DNA of 64,000 nucleotides from Variovorax paradoxus B4 (lineage in GTDB: Bacteria; Pseudomonadota; Gammaproteobacteria; Burkholderiales; Burkholderiaceae_C). Under the pieces are notes generated by a model. The model saw only the letters and a program-made list of their open reading frames with translations, was not told the DNA's origin and searched no databases. Made by a program: the position numbers and the translations under genes. The stretch lies in the NCBI RefSeq assembly GCF_000463015.1, contig NC_022247.1, positions 2,294,001 to 2,358,000 on the forward strand, in the 5' to 3' direction. Positions 26,584 through 36,293 of this stretch are shown in pieces; the first letter of the stretch is position 1; every line of letters starts with the position of its first letter.

Positions 26584-28311
26584 TCAGGAGTGCCCGTCCA
26601 CCCGCATCTGGAAGAGAAAGTAGGGCGGTATGCAGGCCCCGCGGCCTTCGGGTTGGCCCTCGGCCTGGGCGCAGATGAAGTCGTCGCGACAGGGCTGCTG
26701 CGCCGAGCAGCTGCGCAGGTTGCCGGGCCGCGTGTGCTTGCCCAGGCATTCGCCAAAGGGCTTGCTCGCCGCCAGGCACTGGTTGAAGTCGCTGAGGATG
26801 GCGATTCCGCCGCAGGTGCCATTGCTGTCGAGCGGATCGCAAGGGCCCGAGCACATGCCGCCGGGAAAGCCGACCGAGGTTCTCTCGCACACGGAGAACG
26901 TGCCTTCGCAGGCGACGCGCGGCAGTTTTTCGGCGCGGTCCAGCCACGGGTTGGCCGACTGCGTGATGCGGGTGGGCTCGCAGCTCGCGCCGACCGTGGC
27001 CCTTTCCGCCGCGGTGCTCGCGATGTCCGGTTCGGCGAGCGGCCGGAACGGATCGGGCTGCGGCGCGGACAGCGCGGCGTGCACATAGCGGCCGCGCCGC
27101 GCCAGTTCGTCCTGCAGGTGCGGTGAATGCGGCAGCGCCAACGCGTTGCCCGCCGTGAAGGTGCGCGATGCGCCGCGCCGGTCGACACCGAGCAGGTGAA
27201 AGCCCGCGACCGCGCGGCTCTGGTGGCAGCCCATGCAGCTGAGGTCGTCGAGGCGGCGCAGCAGCGTCTGCGGCGATTGCAGCGTGCGGCTGCCGGGCAC
27301 GGCCTGCCATTCGCCGGGCGGGAAGACCTGTGCGAACGGCCGGTTCGCCAGCCGCGCAAGACCGCGCGGTGCCACCGAGATGGCCTCGGTCGCCAGGAAC
27401 TTCTCGGGGAGTTGCAGGGTGGCCTCGTCCAGCGCGCGCAGGTTGGCGGGCTGCTGCAGCCATTGCCGCAGCTCCTTGCGCAGCGGGGCACTGGCCTTGA
27501 GCCGCGCGACATCGGGAGTGTTCTCGAGCGGCGCCACGTCGAAGCGCCGCGTGCCGGCATTCCAGCGGAAGGCACGCAGCACGTACTCCGCATGGCCGCC
27601 GAGATCGGGCCGCACGGCCGAGGGCCAGCGCACGCTCTGCAGGTTGGTGGTGATCTGTGCGATGCGTGCGGGCGCGAGGCGCTGCGGCGCCAGCGGACCG
27701 TCGGCCGACACCAGCCAGCGGCCGAGCGCCTCGTCCCGCATCGAGGGCTGCGGCGGCTGCCAGCGCCGTGCGGCGCTCGCGCAACTGCCGTCGGCGTCTG
27801 GCGCATCGCCGCGCAGTTCCACGTTGACGGTCATCGGCAGGCGCGACTGCATCGCGGCGGTGCGGTAGGCGAGCCGGTACACCAGCCGCGTCTCGCCGCA
27901 GGCGCCGCTCCGGAACGGCCGGCGGTCCATGCGGTTGGCGACGCCCACCAGCTCGAAGAATGCGTCGGGGCTCGCAAGCCAGCGCGCATCGAACAGCCGG
28001 TGCGGATAGCGCGAGATGCCGACGCCGGCCTGCCGGTCGCTGCGCTGGATGCGCGCGATGCTGTCGCCGAGCGGCGTGGCGATGGATTGCCACGCCGGTG
28101 CGCGCATCAGCGCCTGGTTGCTCGTGATGCCGTCGGCCGAAGCGGGTACTTCGCCGATCCAGTGGGCGAAGCCGGCGCCGTTTTTTTCCGCGGCCTGCAG
28201 GGCGGCCGGGGTGGTGACGAGCAGCACGGGGTCCGCCGCCCGCGCCACGGGCGCGGCGAAGGCAAGGGCCAACGCGAGGCCGGCAGGCAGGCAGTGTTCG
28301 AGGAGCGGCAC
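26584..28311 (-). CDS. Exported protein with a single haem c motif, function unknown
   Basis: 575 residues with a GTG start and a Sec signal (LPAGLALALAFAAPVARA). One CxxCH site (SCMGCHQSR, around residue 376) predicts one covalently bound haem c. The C-terminal 130 residues are cysteine rich (CEGTFSVCERT, CSGPCDPLDSNGTCGG, CSAQQPCRDDFIC), suggesting disulphides after export. I do not recognise a catalytic domain. It is convergent with nothing and sits between the giant repeat protein and the dihydropyrimidinase gene; no clear functional partner is visible. Confidence 0.75.
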   Translation of the reverse strand: MPLLEHCLPAGLALALAFAAPVARAADPVLLVTTPAALQAAEKNGAGFAHWIGEVPASADGITSNQALMRAPAWQSIATPLGDSIARIQRSDRQAGVGISRYPHRLFDARWLASPDAFFELVGVANRMDRRPFRSGACGETRLVYRLAYRTAAMQSRLPMTVNVELRGDAPDADGSCASAARRWQPPQPSMRDEALGRWLVSADGPLAPQRLAPARIAQITTNLQSVRWPSAVRPDLGGHAEYVLRAFRWNAGTRRFDVAPLENTPDVARLKASAPLRKELRQWLQQPANLRALDEATLQLPEKFLATEAISVAPRGLARLANRPFAQVFPPGEWQAVPGSRTLQSPQTLLRRLDDLSCMGCHQSRAVAGFHLLGVDRRGASRTFTAGNALALPHSPHLQDELARRGRYVHAALSAPQPDPFRPLAEPDIASTAAERATVGASCEPTRITQSANPWLDRAEKLPRVACEGTFSVCERTSVGFPGGMCSGPCDPLDSNGTCGGIAILSDFNQCLAASKPFGECLGKHTRPGNLRSCSAQQPCRDDFICAQAEGQPEGRGACIPPYFLFQMRVDGHS

Positions 28312-28359
28312 GCAGGCGATTGTGCCGCGCCACTCACGCGAAGATCTTCTCGGCGACGG

Positions 28360-29789
28360 TCAGGCGGGTCTGGGCATCAATGTCGGCACGCCGCAGTGCA
28401 GCAGCTCGCCGCGCCCGGGCATCGGGCTAAAACCATCGTCGCGGCTCCATACGACCTCGCCGCGGCTGAGCGTGACGCCGGGCCACGCCCGCAGCGTCAT
28501 GCCTTCGTAGGGCGTGTAGTCGACCTCGTGATGCAGCTGCTCGTTCTTCAGGACGAACTCGCGCTCGTCCCAGACCACCAGGTCGGCGTCGGCATCGATC
28601 GCGATCGTGCCCTTGCGCGGGTGCAGGCCGTAGGCCTTGGCCGGTCCGGTGGCGGTGAGGTCGACGAAGCGGTGCGGCGTCATGCGGCCGGCCAGCACGC
28701 CTTCGGACCACAGCAGCGCCATGCGCGTCTCGATCCCGGGGATGCCGTTGGGGATGTGGCGGAACGCCACCTCCTCGCCACCGGGTTTCTTGCCCTCGGG
28801 TGCGTCGTACTTGAAGGGTGCATGGTCCGACGAGAACACGGTGAAGAGGCCATCGTTGAGGCCGTCCCAGATCACCTGCTGGTTGGCCTTGTCGCGCGGC
28901 GGCGGGCTGCACACGCACTTGGCGCCCTGGTAGCTGTCGTCGATGCCCAGGTCTTCGGCCGTGAGGAAGAGGTATTGCGGGCAGGTCTCGGCGAACACGT
29001 TCAGGCCGTGCGCGCGCGCCCAGCGGATCTGTTCCACCGCCTCGCGGCCCGACACGTGCACGACCAGGATCGGCACGTCGACCAGTTCGGCCAGCGCAAT
29101 CGCGCGGTGCGTGGCCTCGCGCTCCACCAGCATCGGCCGTGCATGCGCATGGAAGCGCGGCGCGGTGCGACCGGCCGCTTCGAGGCGGCGCGTGAGCCAC
29201 TCGATGCAGTCCGAGTTCTCAGCATGGATCATGGCCATGGCGCCGTGCCGCCGCGCGACGTCGAGCACGTCGAGGATCTGGCCGTCGTCCAGCTTCATGT
29301 CGTCGTAAGTCATGTAGATCTTGAACGAGGTGAAGCCTTCACGGATGAGCGCCGGCAGCTCCTCGTTCAGCACCGTGGGCGTCGGGTCGCTCACGATCAG
29401 GTGGAAGGCGTAGTCGACGTGCGCCTTGCCGGCCGCGCGGGCACGGTAGTCCTCGACCGCGGCGCGCAGCGACTGGCCCTTTTGCTGCGCGGCGAACGGA
29501 ATCACGGTGGTGGTGCCGCCGCAGGCCGCGCTGCGCGTGCCGGTGTCGAAGTCGTCGGCGTTGCGCGTCGGCGGCGGCATCGGCTGGTCGAGGTGGCAGT
29601 GGGCGTCGACACCGCCGGGCGTGACGGTGCGGCCGGCCGCATCGATCTCGCGAGTGCCGGCACCCATTTCATCCCGAGCTGGACGATGCGCCCACCGCGA
29701 ATGCCGATGTCGCAGTCGAAGGTGTCCGAAGCGGTGACGACGCGCGAGTTGCGCACGACAAGGTCAAAGTCAAAGGCTGGGTTGGACAT
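28360..29789 (-). pseudogene. Dihydropyrimidinase/hydantoinase with a frameshift near the N-terminus
   Basis: A metal-dependent amidohydrolase that opens cyclic ureides. The body from 29667 (435 aa) has the zinc motif GGVDAHCHLDQP, the carbamylated-Lys segment SFKIYMTYDD, VHVSGREAVEQI and SSDHAPF. Its N-terminal strand region (FDFDLVVRNSRVVTASD, GGRIVQLG) is encoded from ATG 29789 in another frame. One extra G in the CCC run at 29673-29675 (GGG to GGGG on the coding strand) restores LGDEMGAGTREIDAAG and a normal protein. It is either a recent inactivating deletion or a base-calling error. It belongs to the minus-strand catabolic operon after the ABC permease. Confidence 0.82.
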
Positions 29790-29840
29790 GGTTCGGGTGA
29801 GTCTGGTTCGAACTGGAAAGGCGTTGCGCCTCGCCCTGGG

Positions 29841-30521
29841 TCAGGCCGCGCCGCGCGCCGCCGCGTAGCCCCTGCCGTAGTGGCGTTCCAGGCGCACCTG
29901 CACACGGTCCCAGAGCGTGGTCAGCACCAGGTAGAAGCAGGCCGCGACGCAATAGAGTTCGAGCACTTCGAATTTCTCCTGCATGAGCACCTGGGCGCGG
30001 CGCATCAGCTCTTCCATCGAGATCACCGAGGCCAGCGAGGTGGCCTTGAGCAGGCCGTTCACCGAATTGCCCAGCGGCGGAATGATCACGCGCAGCACCT
30101 GCGGCAGCGTCACCAGTCGCAGGGTGGCAAAGCGCGACAGGCTCAGCGCCTTGGCTGCTTCGATCTGCCCCTTGGCGATGGCGGAGAATCCGCCGCGGAT
30201 CGTCTCCGACAGGTACGCCGCTTCGTTCAGGCTCAGTGCCAGCACCGCGGAGGTCAGCACGTCGAAGCGCAGGCCCAGCTGCGGCAGGCCAGTGTAGATG
30301 ATGACGATCTGCACCAGCAGCGGCGTACCGCGGAACACCCAGATGTAGAAGCGCGCCGGCGCCGACAGGAATCGATGCGAAGACATGCTGCCCAGCGCCA
30401 GGGGCAGCGCCAGGGCAAGACCGATCGCGATGGTCGCAATGGTCAGTCCGATCGTGATTCCCACGCCCCCCAGGAGGAACGGGTTGACGAAGTAGGACAG
30501 GAAGGCATCGAAATTGAACAC
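29841..30521 (-). CDS. Amino-acid-type ABC transporter permease (HisM/GlnP family)
   Basis: 226-residue inner-membrane permease with about five membrane segments. The family EAA loop is LSLNEAAYLSETIRGGFSAI continued by GQIEAAKALSLS. It lies 24 bp after the receptor gene. No second permease is present, so it probably acts as a homodimer. The matching ATPase is not in this operon but on the opposite strand at 38172, divergent across the LacI operator region. Confidence 0.92.
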   Translation of the reverse strand: MFNFDAFLSYFVNPFLLGGVGITIGLTIATIAIGLALALPLALGSMSSHRFLSAPARFYIWVFRGTPLLVQIVIIYTGLPQLGLRFDVLTSAVLALSLNEAAYLSETIRGGFSAIAKGQIEAAKALSLSRFATLRLVTLPQVLRVIIPPLGNSVNGLLKATSLASVISMEELMRRAQVLMQEKFEVLELYCVAACFYLVLTTLWDRVQVRLERHYGRGYAAARGAA

Positions 30522-30545
30522 GGCCGGGCCCTTTGCTCGACTCGC

Positions 30546-31388
30546 TTACTTCGGTGCCGGGCCGGGGCCGCGGATCGCGAACTTGGTGGTGTCCTTCAGG
30601 CGCGTCATGCGGAACTTGTCGAACAGCTTGTCGTAGGTGCCGTCGGCCTTCAGGTCGGTCAGGGCCTGCGCAACGGCTTCGGCGACCGCGCGGTCGCGGA
30701 ACGACAGCGTGATGTCGGTGCCGTAGAGGCCGCTCGCACGGATGTTGACGATGCCGCGCTCTTCAAAAGCAATGGCCGTCTCGTCGATGTTGATGCCCGC
30801 TTCGAGCTGTCCGGCGCGCAGTGCGGCCGTGGTTTCGGAGGCCGTTGCAAAGGTGCGGAAATCGATCGGCGCCATGCCCTTGGCGACCATGGCCGCGTTC
30901 GATTCGCGCGATTTGCGCTCGGCGTAAGTGCCGGTCTCGATGCCGACGACGTGGCCCGAGAGGTCTTCGAATTTGCTCACGGCGAGCTTGCTGTTGGGCA
31001 CGGTGTAGATGCTCATCGATTGCTGGCCGTACGGCACCTGGAACATCAGCTTGGAGCGCTCCTCGGTCCAGAACAGGCCGGTGTTGATCACGTCGAAGCG
31101 GCCGGCCTGCAGCGCGGGCACCATCGGCGGCATGTCCATGCGCACGAAGACGGGCTCGAGGCACAGGTTCTTTGCGACGGCGCGGCCGAGCTCGATGTTG
31201 AGCCCCTGGAGCTCGCCCTTGCTGTCGACGAACTGCTGCGGCGGCAGCGTCGGGTTGGTGGACATCTGGAGCTTGCCGGGCGCGGTCAGGTGCTCGGCGG
31301 AGACCTTGGGCGTACAGGTCTGGGCGAGGACCGAGCCACTCAGCACGAGGCCGACGAAGAAACCCAGGGACAGTTTGATCATGTGCAT
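30546..31388 (-). CDS. Amino-acid-type ABC transporter substrate-binding protein
   Basis: 280-residue periplasmic receptor (SBP family 3) with Sec signal IKLSLGFFVGLVLSGSVLA. Typical ligand-loop segments are PPQQFVDSKGELQGLNIELG and VVGIETGTYAERKSRE. The ATG at 31388 has GAAAG six bases ahead; ATG 31382 is equally possible. The ligand is unknown; with a hydantoinase next door, a ureide, hydantoin or derived amino acid is plausible. Confidence 0.9.
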   Translation of the reverse strand: MHMIKLSLGFFVGLVLSGSVLAQTCTPKVSAEHLTAPGKLQMSTNPTLPPQQFVDSKGELQGLNIELGRAVAKNLCLEPVFVRMDMPPMVPALQAGRFDVINTGLFWTEERSKLMFQVPYGQQSMSIYTVPNSKLAVSKFEDLSGHVVGIETGTYAERKSRESNAAMVAKGMAPIDFRTFATASETTAALRAGQLEAGINIDETAIAFEERGIVNIRASGLYGTDITLSFRDRAVAEAVAQALTDLKADGTYDKLFDKFRMTRLKDTTKFAIRGPGPAPK

Positions 31389-31449
31389 GAGATGCTTTCG
31401 TTGAAGACAGGAAAGGAATGAAAAGGAGAAGAACTCGGGGCCATCGAAG

Positions 31450-31932
31450 TCAGGTCGTCGCATCGGCCACATCGGCCACATCGGCCGCTTGCCGGCATGC
31501 GACCAGCGCCACGTGTACGGCTTCGATCACGGGCTCCGCGCGCTGGTTGACGAGCTGCAGGCTCTCGGTCACCACGCCGCGGCCGCCACGCGCCGAGAGA
31601 CGTTTGTCGGTGAAGCAGAACACCACGTGCACCGCATCGCCTGCAACCACAGGTCGCAAGAACCGGACCTGATCCCATCCGAGCGAAGCGATGGAACTGT
31701 TCTCGTAGATCTTCAAGGCGGTCTTCAGCCCTTCCATCAGCGAGAGGCCGAACAGCCCGTGCGCAATGACGCCCGGAAAGCCGCGCGATTGCGCGTAGTC
31801 CGCGTCGGTATGCAATGGATGGTGGTCGTGCGTGAGCTCGCAGAAGCGGCCGATGTCTTCTGCACTCACGACATGGCTTTCGCTGCGCAGCTCGGTGCCG
31901 ATGACCACGTCTTCGAAATACACGTCACTCAT
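31450..31932 (-). CDS. MaoC-like (hot-dog fold) acyl-CoA hydratase
   Basis: 160 residues with the hydratase-2 signature DHHPLHTDADYAQSRGF and GVIAHGLFGLSLMEGL, in which Asp and His of the hydratase motif are kept. It hydrates an enoyl-CoA. Its start overlaps the stop of the CoA-transferase by 4 bp, so the two are translated together and act in the same acyl-CoA route. The Ala/Asp-rich C-terminal tail is not part of the fold. Confidence 0.88.
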   Translation of the reverse strand: MSDVYFEDVVIGTELRSESHVVSAEDIGRFCELTHDHHPLHTDADYAQSRGFPGVIAHGLFGLSLMEGLKTALKIYENSSIASLGWDQVRFLRPVVAGDAVHVVFCFTDKRLSARGGRGVVTESLQLVNQRAEPVIEAVHVALVACRQAADVADVADATT

Positions 31933-33530
31933 GCTTGCTCTCCTTGTGCCGCGTTGCCTGCGTGGCGTGGTGCCTTCGCAATGAACTCGTCGTGCACGCC
32001 CATGGGGCCGTTGCGGAAGATGCGTGCGTCCATGGTGCGCAGCTGCTCGCTGATGCGCACCTCGAAGCCGATCTTCTCGAGCACGTCCTCCTTCAGGCGC
32101 ACGCCGGGTGCGATCTCGGTGAGCACGAGCCCGTCGGCTTCGAGTTCGAACACGGCGCGGTCGGTCACGAAGCTCACTTGCTGGCCGCGCTCGCGCGCGA
32201 GCCGTCCCGAGAAGCTGATCTGGTCGACCGCCGGCACGAACTTCTTGAACGCACCGTCTCGGCGGATCTTGAGTTCGCCATCGGCCACGCCGATGTCGAA
32301 GTCACCGCCGGTGAGCGAGCCGTTGAACACCAGGCGCTGCGTGTTCTGCGTGATGTTGATGAAGCCGCCCGCACCGTCGTAGCGCTTGCCGAAGCGCGTG
32401 ACGTTGACGTTGCCTTGCGGATCGACCTGCGCGAAGGAAAGGAACGCGCAGCTCAGGCCGCCGCCGTCGTAGAAGTCGAACTGGTAGGACTGGTCGAGGA
32501 TCGCGCGCGGGTTGACCGAGGTGCCGAACTCGCGCGCATGGCCGGGCACGCCGCCGACCACGCCCGATTCGACCGTGAGCGTGATCAGGTCGGCAATGCC
32601 TTCTTCCGAGGCCACGTTGGGAATCATCGCGGAGATGCCCACGCCGAGGTTCACCACGTCGCGCGGACGCAGCTCGAAGGCCGCGCGCCTTGCCACCACA
32701 CGGCGCACATCGAGCGGGTCGGGCGCGATGCTCGAAGCCGGCACCACGGTCTCGCCGCAGCGCGCCGGGTCGTAGCACGTGGTGTAGGTCTGCATCTGCT
32801 CGGGCTCGACCACGAAATGATCGATCAGGAAGCCCGGGATCTTGACCATGTGCGGATGCAGCGTGCCGCGCTTCACGATGCGCTTGACCTGGCAGATGAC
32901 GATGCCGCCGGCGTTGTGCACGGCCTGCGCCATCGAGAGGTCTTCGCGCGCGGTGGCTTCGTGTTCCATGCTCACGTAGCCGTCCTCGTCGGCCGAGGTG
33001 CCGCGGATCAGCGCCACGTTCGGCACGCCGGGCGCGCGGTAGAACAGCCAGTCGCGGTCGGCCACGTGCACCAGCTCGACCAGCGCCTCGGTGGTGCGCG
33101 CGTTCATGCGGCCGCCGTCCTGGCGCGGGTCCATGTAGGTTTCGAGGCCCACGTGCGTGAGCACGCCGGGCTGGCGGCCCGCCATGGCGCGGCACAGGTG
33201 CGTCATGACGCCCTGCGGGAAGTTGTAGGCCTCCACGTCCTGCGCGAGGATCATCTTCATGAACGGCAGCTGCATGCCGAAGTTGCCGCCGATCACGCGG
33301 CGCACCAGCCCCGGGTGCGCGAAGTGGCACAGCCCCTTCTCGGTGAGCGCGCCCACGCCGGTGACGTGGAACAGCGTGAGGTCGTGCGGGCCGTCGCCGG
33401 CCGTGAAGCGCCGCTCGATGGCTTCGAACACGGCTTCGGGCACGCCCGATCCGCCGTTGCCGCCGGCCAGCACCATGTCGCCATCGCGCAGCAGCGCGGC
33501 GGCGGCGTCGGGGGTGATGCAGTCGATCAT
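31929..33530 (-). CDS. Family I acyl-CoA transferase (YdiF/propionate CoA-transferase-like)
   Basis: 533-residue fused alpha-beta CoA-transferase that activates an organic acid by moving CoA from another acyl-CoA. Both halves are present: GGNGGSGVPEAV near the N-terminus and the catalytic Glu (about 321) in TVESGVVGGVPG, followed by the oxyanion-region segment CAFLSFAQVD. It lies between the acyl-CoA dehydrogenase and MaoC genes, which gives the order activate, oxidise, hydrate. Confidence 0.9.
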   Translation of the reverse strand: MIDCITPDAAAALLRDGDMVLAGGNGGSGVPEAVFEAIERRFTAGDGPHDLTLFHVTGVGALTEKGLCHFAHPGLVRRVIGGNFGMQLPFMKMILAQDVEAYNFPQGVMTHLCRAMAGRQPGVLTHVGLETYMDPRQDGGRMNARTTEALVELVHVADRDWLFYRAPGVPNVALIRGTSADEDGYVSMEHEATAREDLSMAQAVHNAGGIVICQVKRIVKRGTLHPHMVKIPGFLIDHFVVEPEQMQTYTTCYDPARCGETVVPASSIAPDPLDVRRVVARRAAFELRPRDVVNLGVGISAMIPNVASEEGIADLITLTVESGVVGGVPGHAREFGTSVNPRAILDQSYQFDFYDGGGLSCAFLSFAQVDPQGNVNVTRFGKRYDGAGGFINITQNTQRLVFNGSLTGGDFDIGVADGELKIRRDGAFKKFVPAVDQISFSGRLARERGQQVSFVTDRAVFELEADGLVLTEIAPGVRLKEDVLEKIGFEVRISEQLRTMDARIFRNGPMGVHDEFIAKAPRHAGNAAQGEQA

Positions 33531-33543
33531 GATGGCCGCGTCC

Positions 33544-34686
33544 TCAGGCCAGTTCTTTGACGACCTGGCGCGAGATGATCAGGCGCTGGATCTGGTTGGT
33601 GCCTTCGTAGATCTGCGCCAGGCGCACGTCGCGAAAGATGCGCTCGATGCGATAGTCGCGCGAGTAGCCGTTGCCGCCGTGGATCTGCAGCGCGTTCGAC
33701 ACGTGGCGCATCGCCATGTCGGTGGTGAAGAGCTTGGCCTGCGCGCCTTCCTTGGCGATGGCGTGGCCGGCGTCCTGCAGCCGCGCGCCGTGATGAATGA
33801 GCAAACGCGCCGCGGCGATGTCGGTGGCCATGTCGGCCACCATGAACTGGATGGCCTGGAAGTTCATGATCGGCTCGCCGAACTGCTTGCGCGTGGTGGC
33901 GTAGGCCACGGCGTCTTCCATCGCGGCCTGCGCCATGCCGAGCGCCATCGACGACATCAGCAGGCGGCTGAAGTTGAAGTTGCCCATGGCCGTCTTGAAG
34001 GCCTGGTTCTCGGCGCCGATCAGCGCGCTCCTGGGCACGCGCACGTCCTGCAGCACGATCTGGCAGTCTTCCAGGCCGTGCATGCCGAGCAGTTCCTCGT
34101 TCTTGCCGCGGCTCACGCCGGCCTGGTGCGCATCGACCATGAAGCAGCTGATCGACCTGTGGCCGGCTTCCTTGCCGGTGCGCGCGAACACCATGATGCG
34201 ATCGGCCACGCCGCCGAGCGTGACCCAGGCCTTGGTGCCGTTGAGCAACCAGCCGTCGTCCGCGGCGCGCGCGGTGGTGGTGATGCTGGCCACGTCGGAG
34301 CCGAAGTCGGGCTCGGACATGGCGGTGGCCATGACGATGGAGCCGTCGAGGATGCCCGGGATCAGCGCCTTCTGGCTCTCGTTGCCGTGGTGGTGCAGGA
34401 ACAGCGCCGCCTCGACGGGAATCGCGAACGCGTTGCCGATGGCGCCCGAGCAGCGCGCCAGCTCTTCCATCACGAGGCAGGTGCTGACGGTGTCGAAGCC
34501 CGAGCCGCCGGCCGCCTCGGGCAGGCTCACGCCGAACAGGCCGAGCTCGGCCATGCCGCGGTACAGCACGCGGTCGAACTTGTCCTCGCGGTCGATGGCC
34601 GCGGCGCGCGGCAGCACTTCGCCCTCGGCGAAGCGGCGCGCGGTGTCGCGCAGCGAGATCTGGTCTTCGGTGAGGAAATGGGTCAT
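33544..34686 (-). CDS. Acyl-CoA dehydrogenase
   Basis: 380-residue FAD enzyme with the three family regions: helical N-terminus, ATAMSEPDFGSDVASI with the FAD-binding beta domain, and LQIHGGNGYSRDY at the C-terminal helical domain. The catalytic base is Glu about 361 in IYEGTNQIQR. It forms the first double bond of the acyl-CoA made by the neighbouring CoA-transferase. The gap to the transferase is 13 bp. Confidence 0.92.
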   Translation of the reverse strand: MTHFLTEDQISLRDTARRFAEGEVLPRAAAIDREDKFDRVLYRGMAELGLFGVSLPEAAGGSGFDTVSTCLVMEELARCSGAIGNAFAIPVEAALFLHHHGNESQKALIPGILDGSIVMATAMSEPDFGSDVASITTTARAADDGWLLNGTKAWVTLGGVADRIMVFARTGKEAGHRSISCFMVDAHQAGVSRGKNEELLGMHGLEDCQIVLQDVRVPRSALIGAENQAFKTAMGNFNFSRLLMSSMALGMAQAAMEDAVAYATTRKQFGEPIMNFQAIQFMVADMATDIAAARLLIHHGARLQDAGHAIAKEGAQAKLFTTDMAMRHVSNALQIHGGNGYSRDYRIERIFRDVRLAQIYEGTNQIQRLIISRQVVKELA

Positions 34687-34691
34687 GGTCT

Positions 34692-35096
34692 TCAGGCGGT
34701 GTGATCGGGTTGCTGCTCGGCTTCGTCGCTGGCCAGATGGCCGTCGTGCGCGACTTCGTCGCGTTCGCGGTCGAGGAAATAGACGGCCACGTTGTCGCCG
34801 GTGGTGGCGAAGCAGGCCGCCAGCGCAGGCGTGATGGCGGCGGCCAGCGCGCGGCGCTGGGCCGGTGTGCGGCGGTAGGCATGCACCTTGACGAACACGC
34901 GCGTGCCCCCGCCGGCGCCGTCGTGGCCCAGCTGGCCCTCATGGGCGTAGTCGTGGGGCGCGACGGGCATGAAGTACAGCGTGACGGTCGAGGGCTCGAC
35001 GCCGAACGATGTGACGACGCCGTCGGTCAGTGCGCGGCTGGCGGCGCGCTTGCGGGTTTCGGGCGCGCTCGGCGCCAGGATTTCGAGATAGGGCAT
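34692..35096 (-). CDS. Tautomerase-superfamily protein with two fused domains
   Basis: 134 residues starting PYLEILAP after the initiator Met, so Pro2 would be the catalytic base as in 4-oxalocrotonate tautomerase. The length is about twice a single-domain tautomerase, and a second beta-alpha-beta unit begins near TRVFVKVHAYR, similar to fused cis-CaaD-like proteins. It could tautomerise an enol intermediate of the pathway. It lies 5 bp before the acyl-CoA dehydrogenase in the operon. Confidence 0.72.
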   Translation of the reverse strand: MPYLEILAPSAPETRKRAASRALTDGVVTSFGVEPSTVTLYFMPVAPHDYAHEGQLGHDGAGGGTRVFVKVHAYRRTPAQRRALAAAITPALAACFATTGDNVAVYFLDRERDEVAHDGHLASDEAEQQPDHTA

Positions 35097-35111
35097 GTGG
35101 GAGAAGTTGTT

Positions 35112-36122
35112 TCAGGTCGGCGCGATGGCACGGCAGGAGGCGCGCTGGATCAGGCGCGAGCCGACCCGGTATTCGCGGCCGCTGTTGGCCACGCCGCCCA
35201 GGCGCTGCACCAGCCGGTCGACCGCGAGGTTGGCCATTTCGGCGGCACCGCTGTCCACCACGCTGATGGCGGGGCGCTGCCACTCGAACCACGGCGAGTC
35301 TTCGTAGAACAGCAGCGACAGGTCGTCGGGAATCAGCAGCCCGCGCTCCGACACCACGCGCAGCACGCCGAGCGAGGACTCGTGGTTGGCCACGAAGAGG
35401 GCCGAAGGCGGCGTGGGCATCGACAGCAGCGCGTTGGCGGCCGTCACGCCGGTCTCGGGCGCATAGCGGCCGGCCTGGATCAGCGCCGGATCGATGGGCA
35501 GGCCCGCTTCCTGCATGGCCCGCTTGTAGCCCGCGAGGCGCTCCTTGCCGGAGGTGGTGTCGCTCATGCCCACGATCAGGCCGATGCGCCGGTGTCCGAG
35601 GTCCAGCAGGTGCTTCGTGCCGGCATAGGCGCCGTCGAGGTCGCCCGCGAGCACCGATTCGAGCGTGGCGCCCTCGACGCGGCGCACCGCGCAGATCACC
35701 GGGATGTCGGCGTGCTCCATGGCCAGCAGCTGGGCGCCGTTGGCGCCGTTGGGCACGGCGATCAGGCCGTCGACGCTGTGGTCGACGAGGGTCTTGAAGA
35801 TGTCGCGCTCCTGCTCGGGGTCGTCGGCGCTGATGCTCAGGATGACCTGGTAGCCGAGCGCCTGCATGCGCGTCTGCACCACCGAGGCGAGCACCTGGAA
35901 CGAGGCGTTCTCCAGGTTGTGCACGGTGAGGCCGATGAGCCGCGAGCGCTTGGTCTTCAGCGCCCGGGCGAAGGTGTTGGTGCGGTAGCCGAGGGCGGCG
36001 GCCACCTGGATCACGTGCCGCTGCGTGGCGTGATTGGTCAGGCTGGAGCCAGCGAGCGCACGCGAGGCCGTGGCAATGGAAACGTCGGCGGCACGGGCCA
36101 CGTCGCGCAGCGTCACCGCCAT
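35112..36122 (-). CDS. LacI-family repressor of the divergent catabolic cluster
   Basis: 336 residues with an N-terminal HTH (TLRDVARAADVSIATASRAL), the hinge and a periplasmic-binding-protein-like effector domain (GLTVHNLENASFQVLASVV, VDGLIAVPNG). I chose the ATG at 36122 because GAGG lies seven bases ahead; an ATG at 36143 is also in frame. It is the first gene of the minus operon and diverges from two aldolase genes; LacI-like palindromes lie in the 171-bp gap. Confidence 0.88.
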   Translation of the reverse strand: MAVTLRDVARAADVSIATASRALAGSSLTNHATQRHVIQVAAALGYRTNTFARALKTKRSRLIGLTVHNLENASFQVLASVVQTRMQALGYQVILSISADDPEQERDIFKTLVDHSVDGLIAVPNGANGAQLLAMEHADIPVICAVRRVEGATLESVLAGDLDGAYAGTKHLLDLGHRRIGLIVGMSDTTSGKERLAGYKRAMQEAGLPIDPALIQAGRYAPETGVTAANALLSMPTPPSALFVANHESSLGVLRVVSERGLLIPDDLSLLFYEDSPWFEWQRPAISVVDSGAAEMANLAVDRLVQRLGGVANSGREYRVGSRLIQRASCRAIAPT

Positions 36123-36148
36123 GGCGCGACCTCGTGAAAGCATTGTTT

Positions 36149-36251
36149 TGTAAACGATTGCATTTTTTTATCGTAGTTCTGCGGGAGGTGGACGGTCAAG
36201 AAGAAATTGCAATTCGATCCGTACGGTCGGACATGATTGCAATCGATTCCA
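36149..36251. promoter_or_regulatory. LacI-type operator pair between divergent operons
   Basis: TGTAAACGATTGCA (36149-36162) resembles the LacI/GalR consensus TGTAAACGTTTACA. TGCAATCGATTCCA (36238-36251) is related to its reverse complement (TGCAATCGTTTACA, 11 of 14 bases). A weaker TGCAATTCGATCC lies at 36208-36220. They flank the likely promoters of both operons. Confidence 0.6.
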
Positions 36252-36293
36252 ATTTTATTGCATACTGCCGGCTTTCGCGACTAGACAACCAGG

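Noticed and set aside
27127..29868. A 913-codon plus-strand frame spanning the haem c protein and dihydropyrimidinase genes
   Set aside because: It crosses two well-supported minus-strand genes and shows only antisense-type composition.
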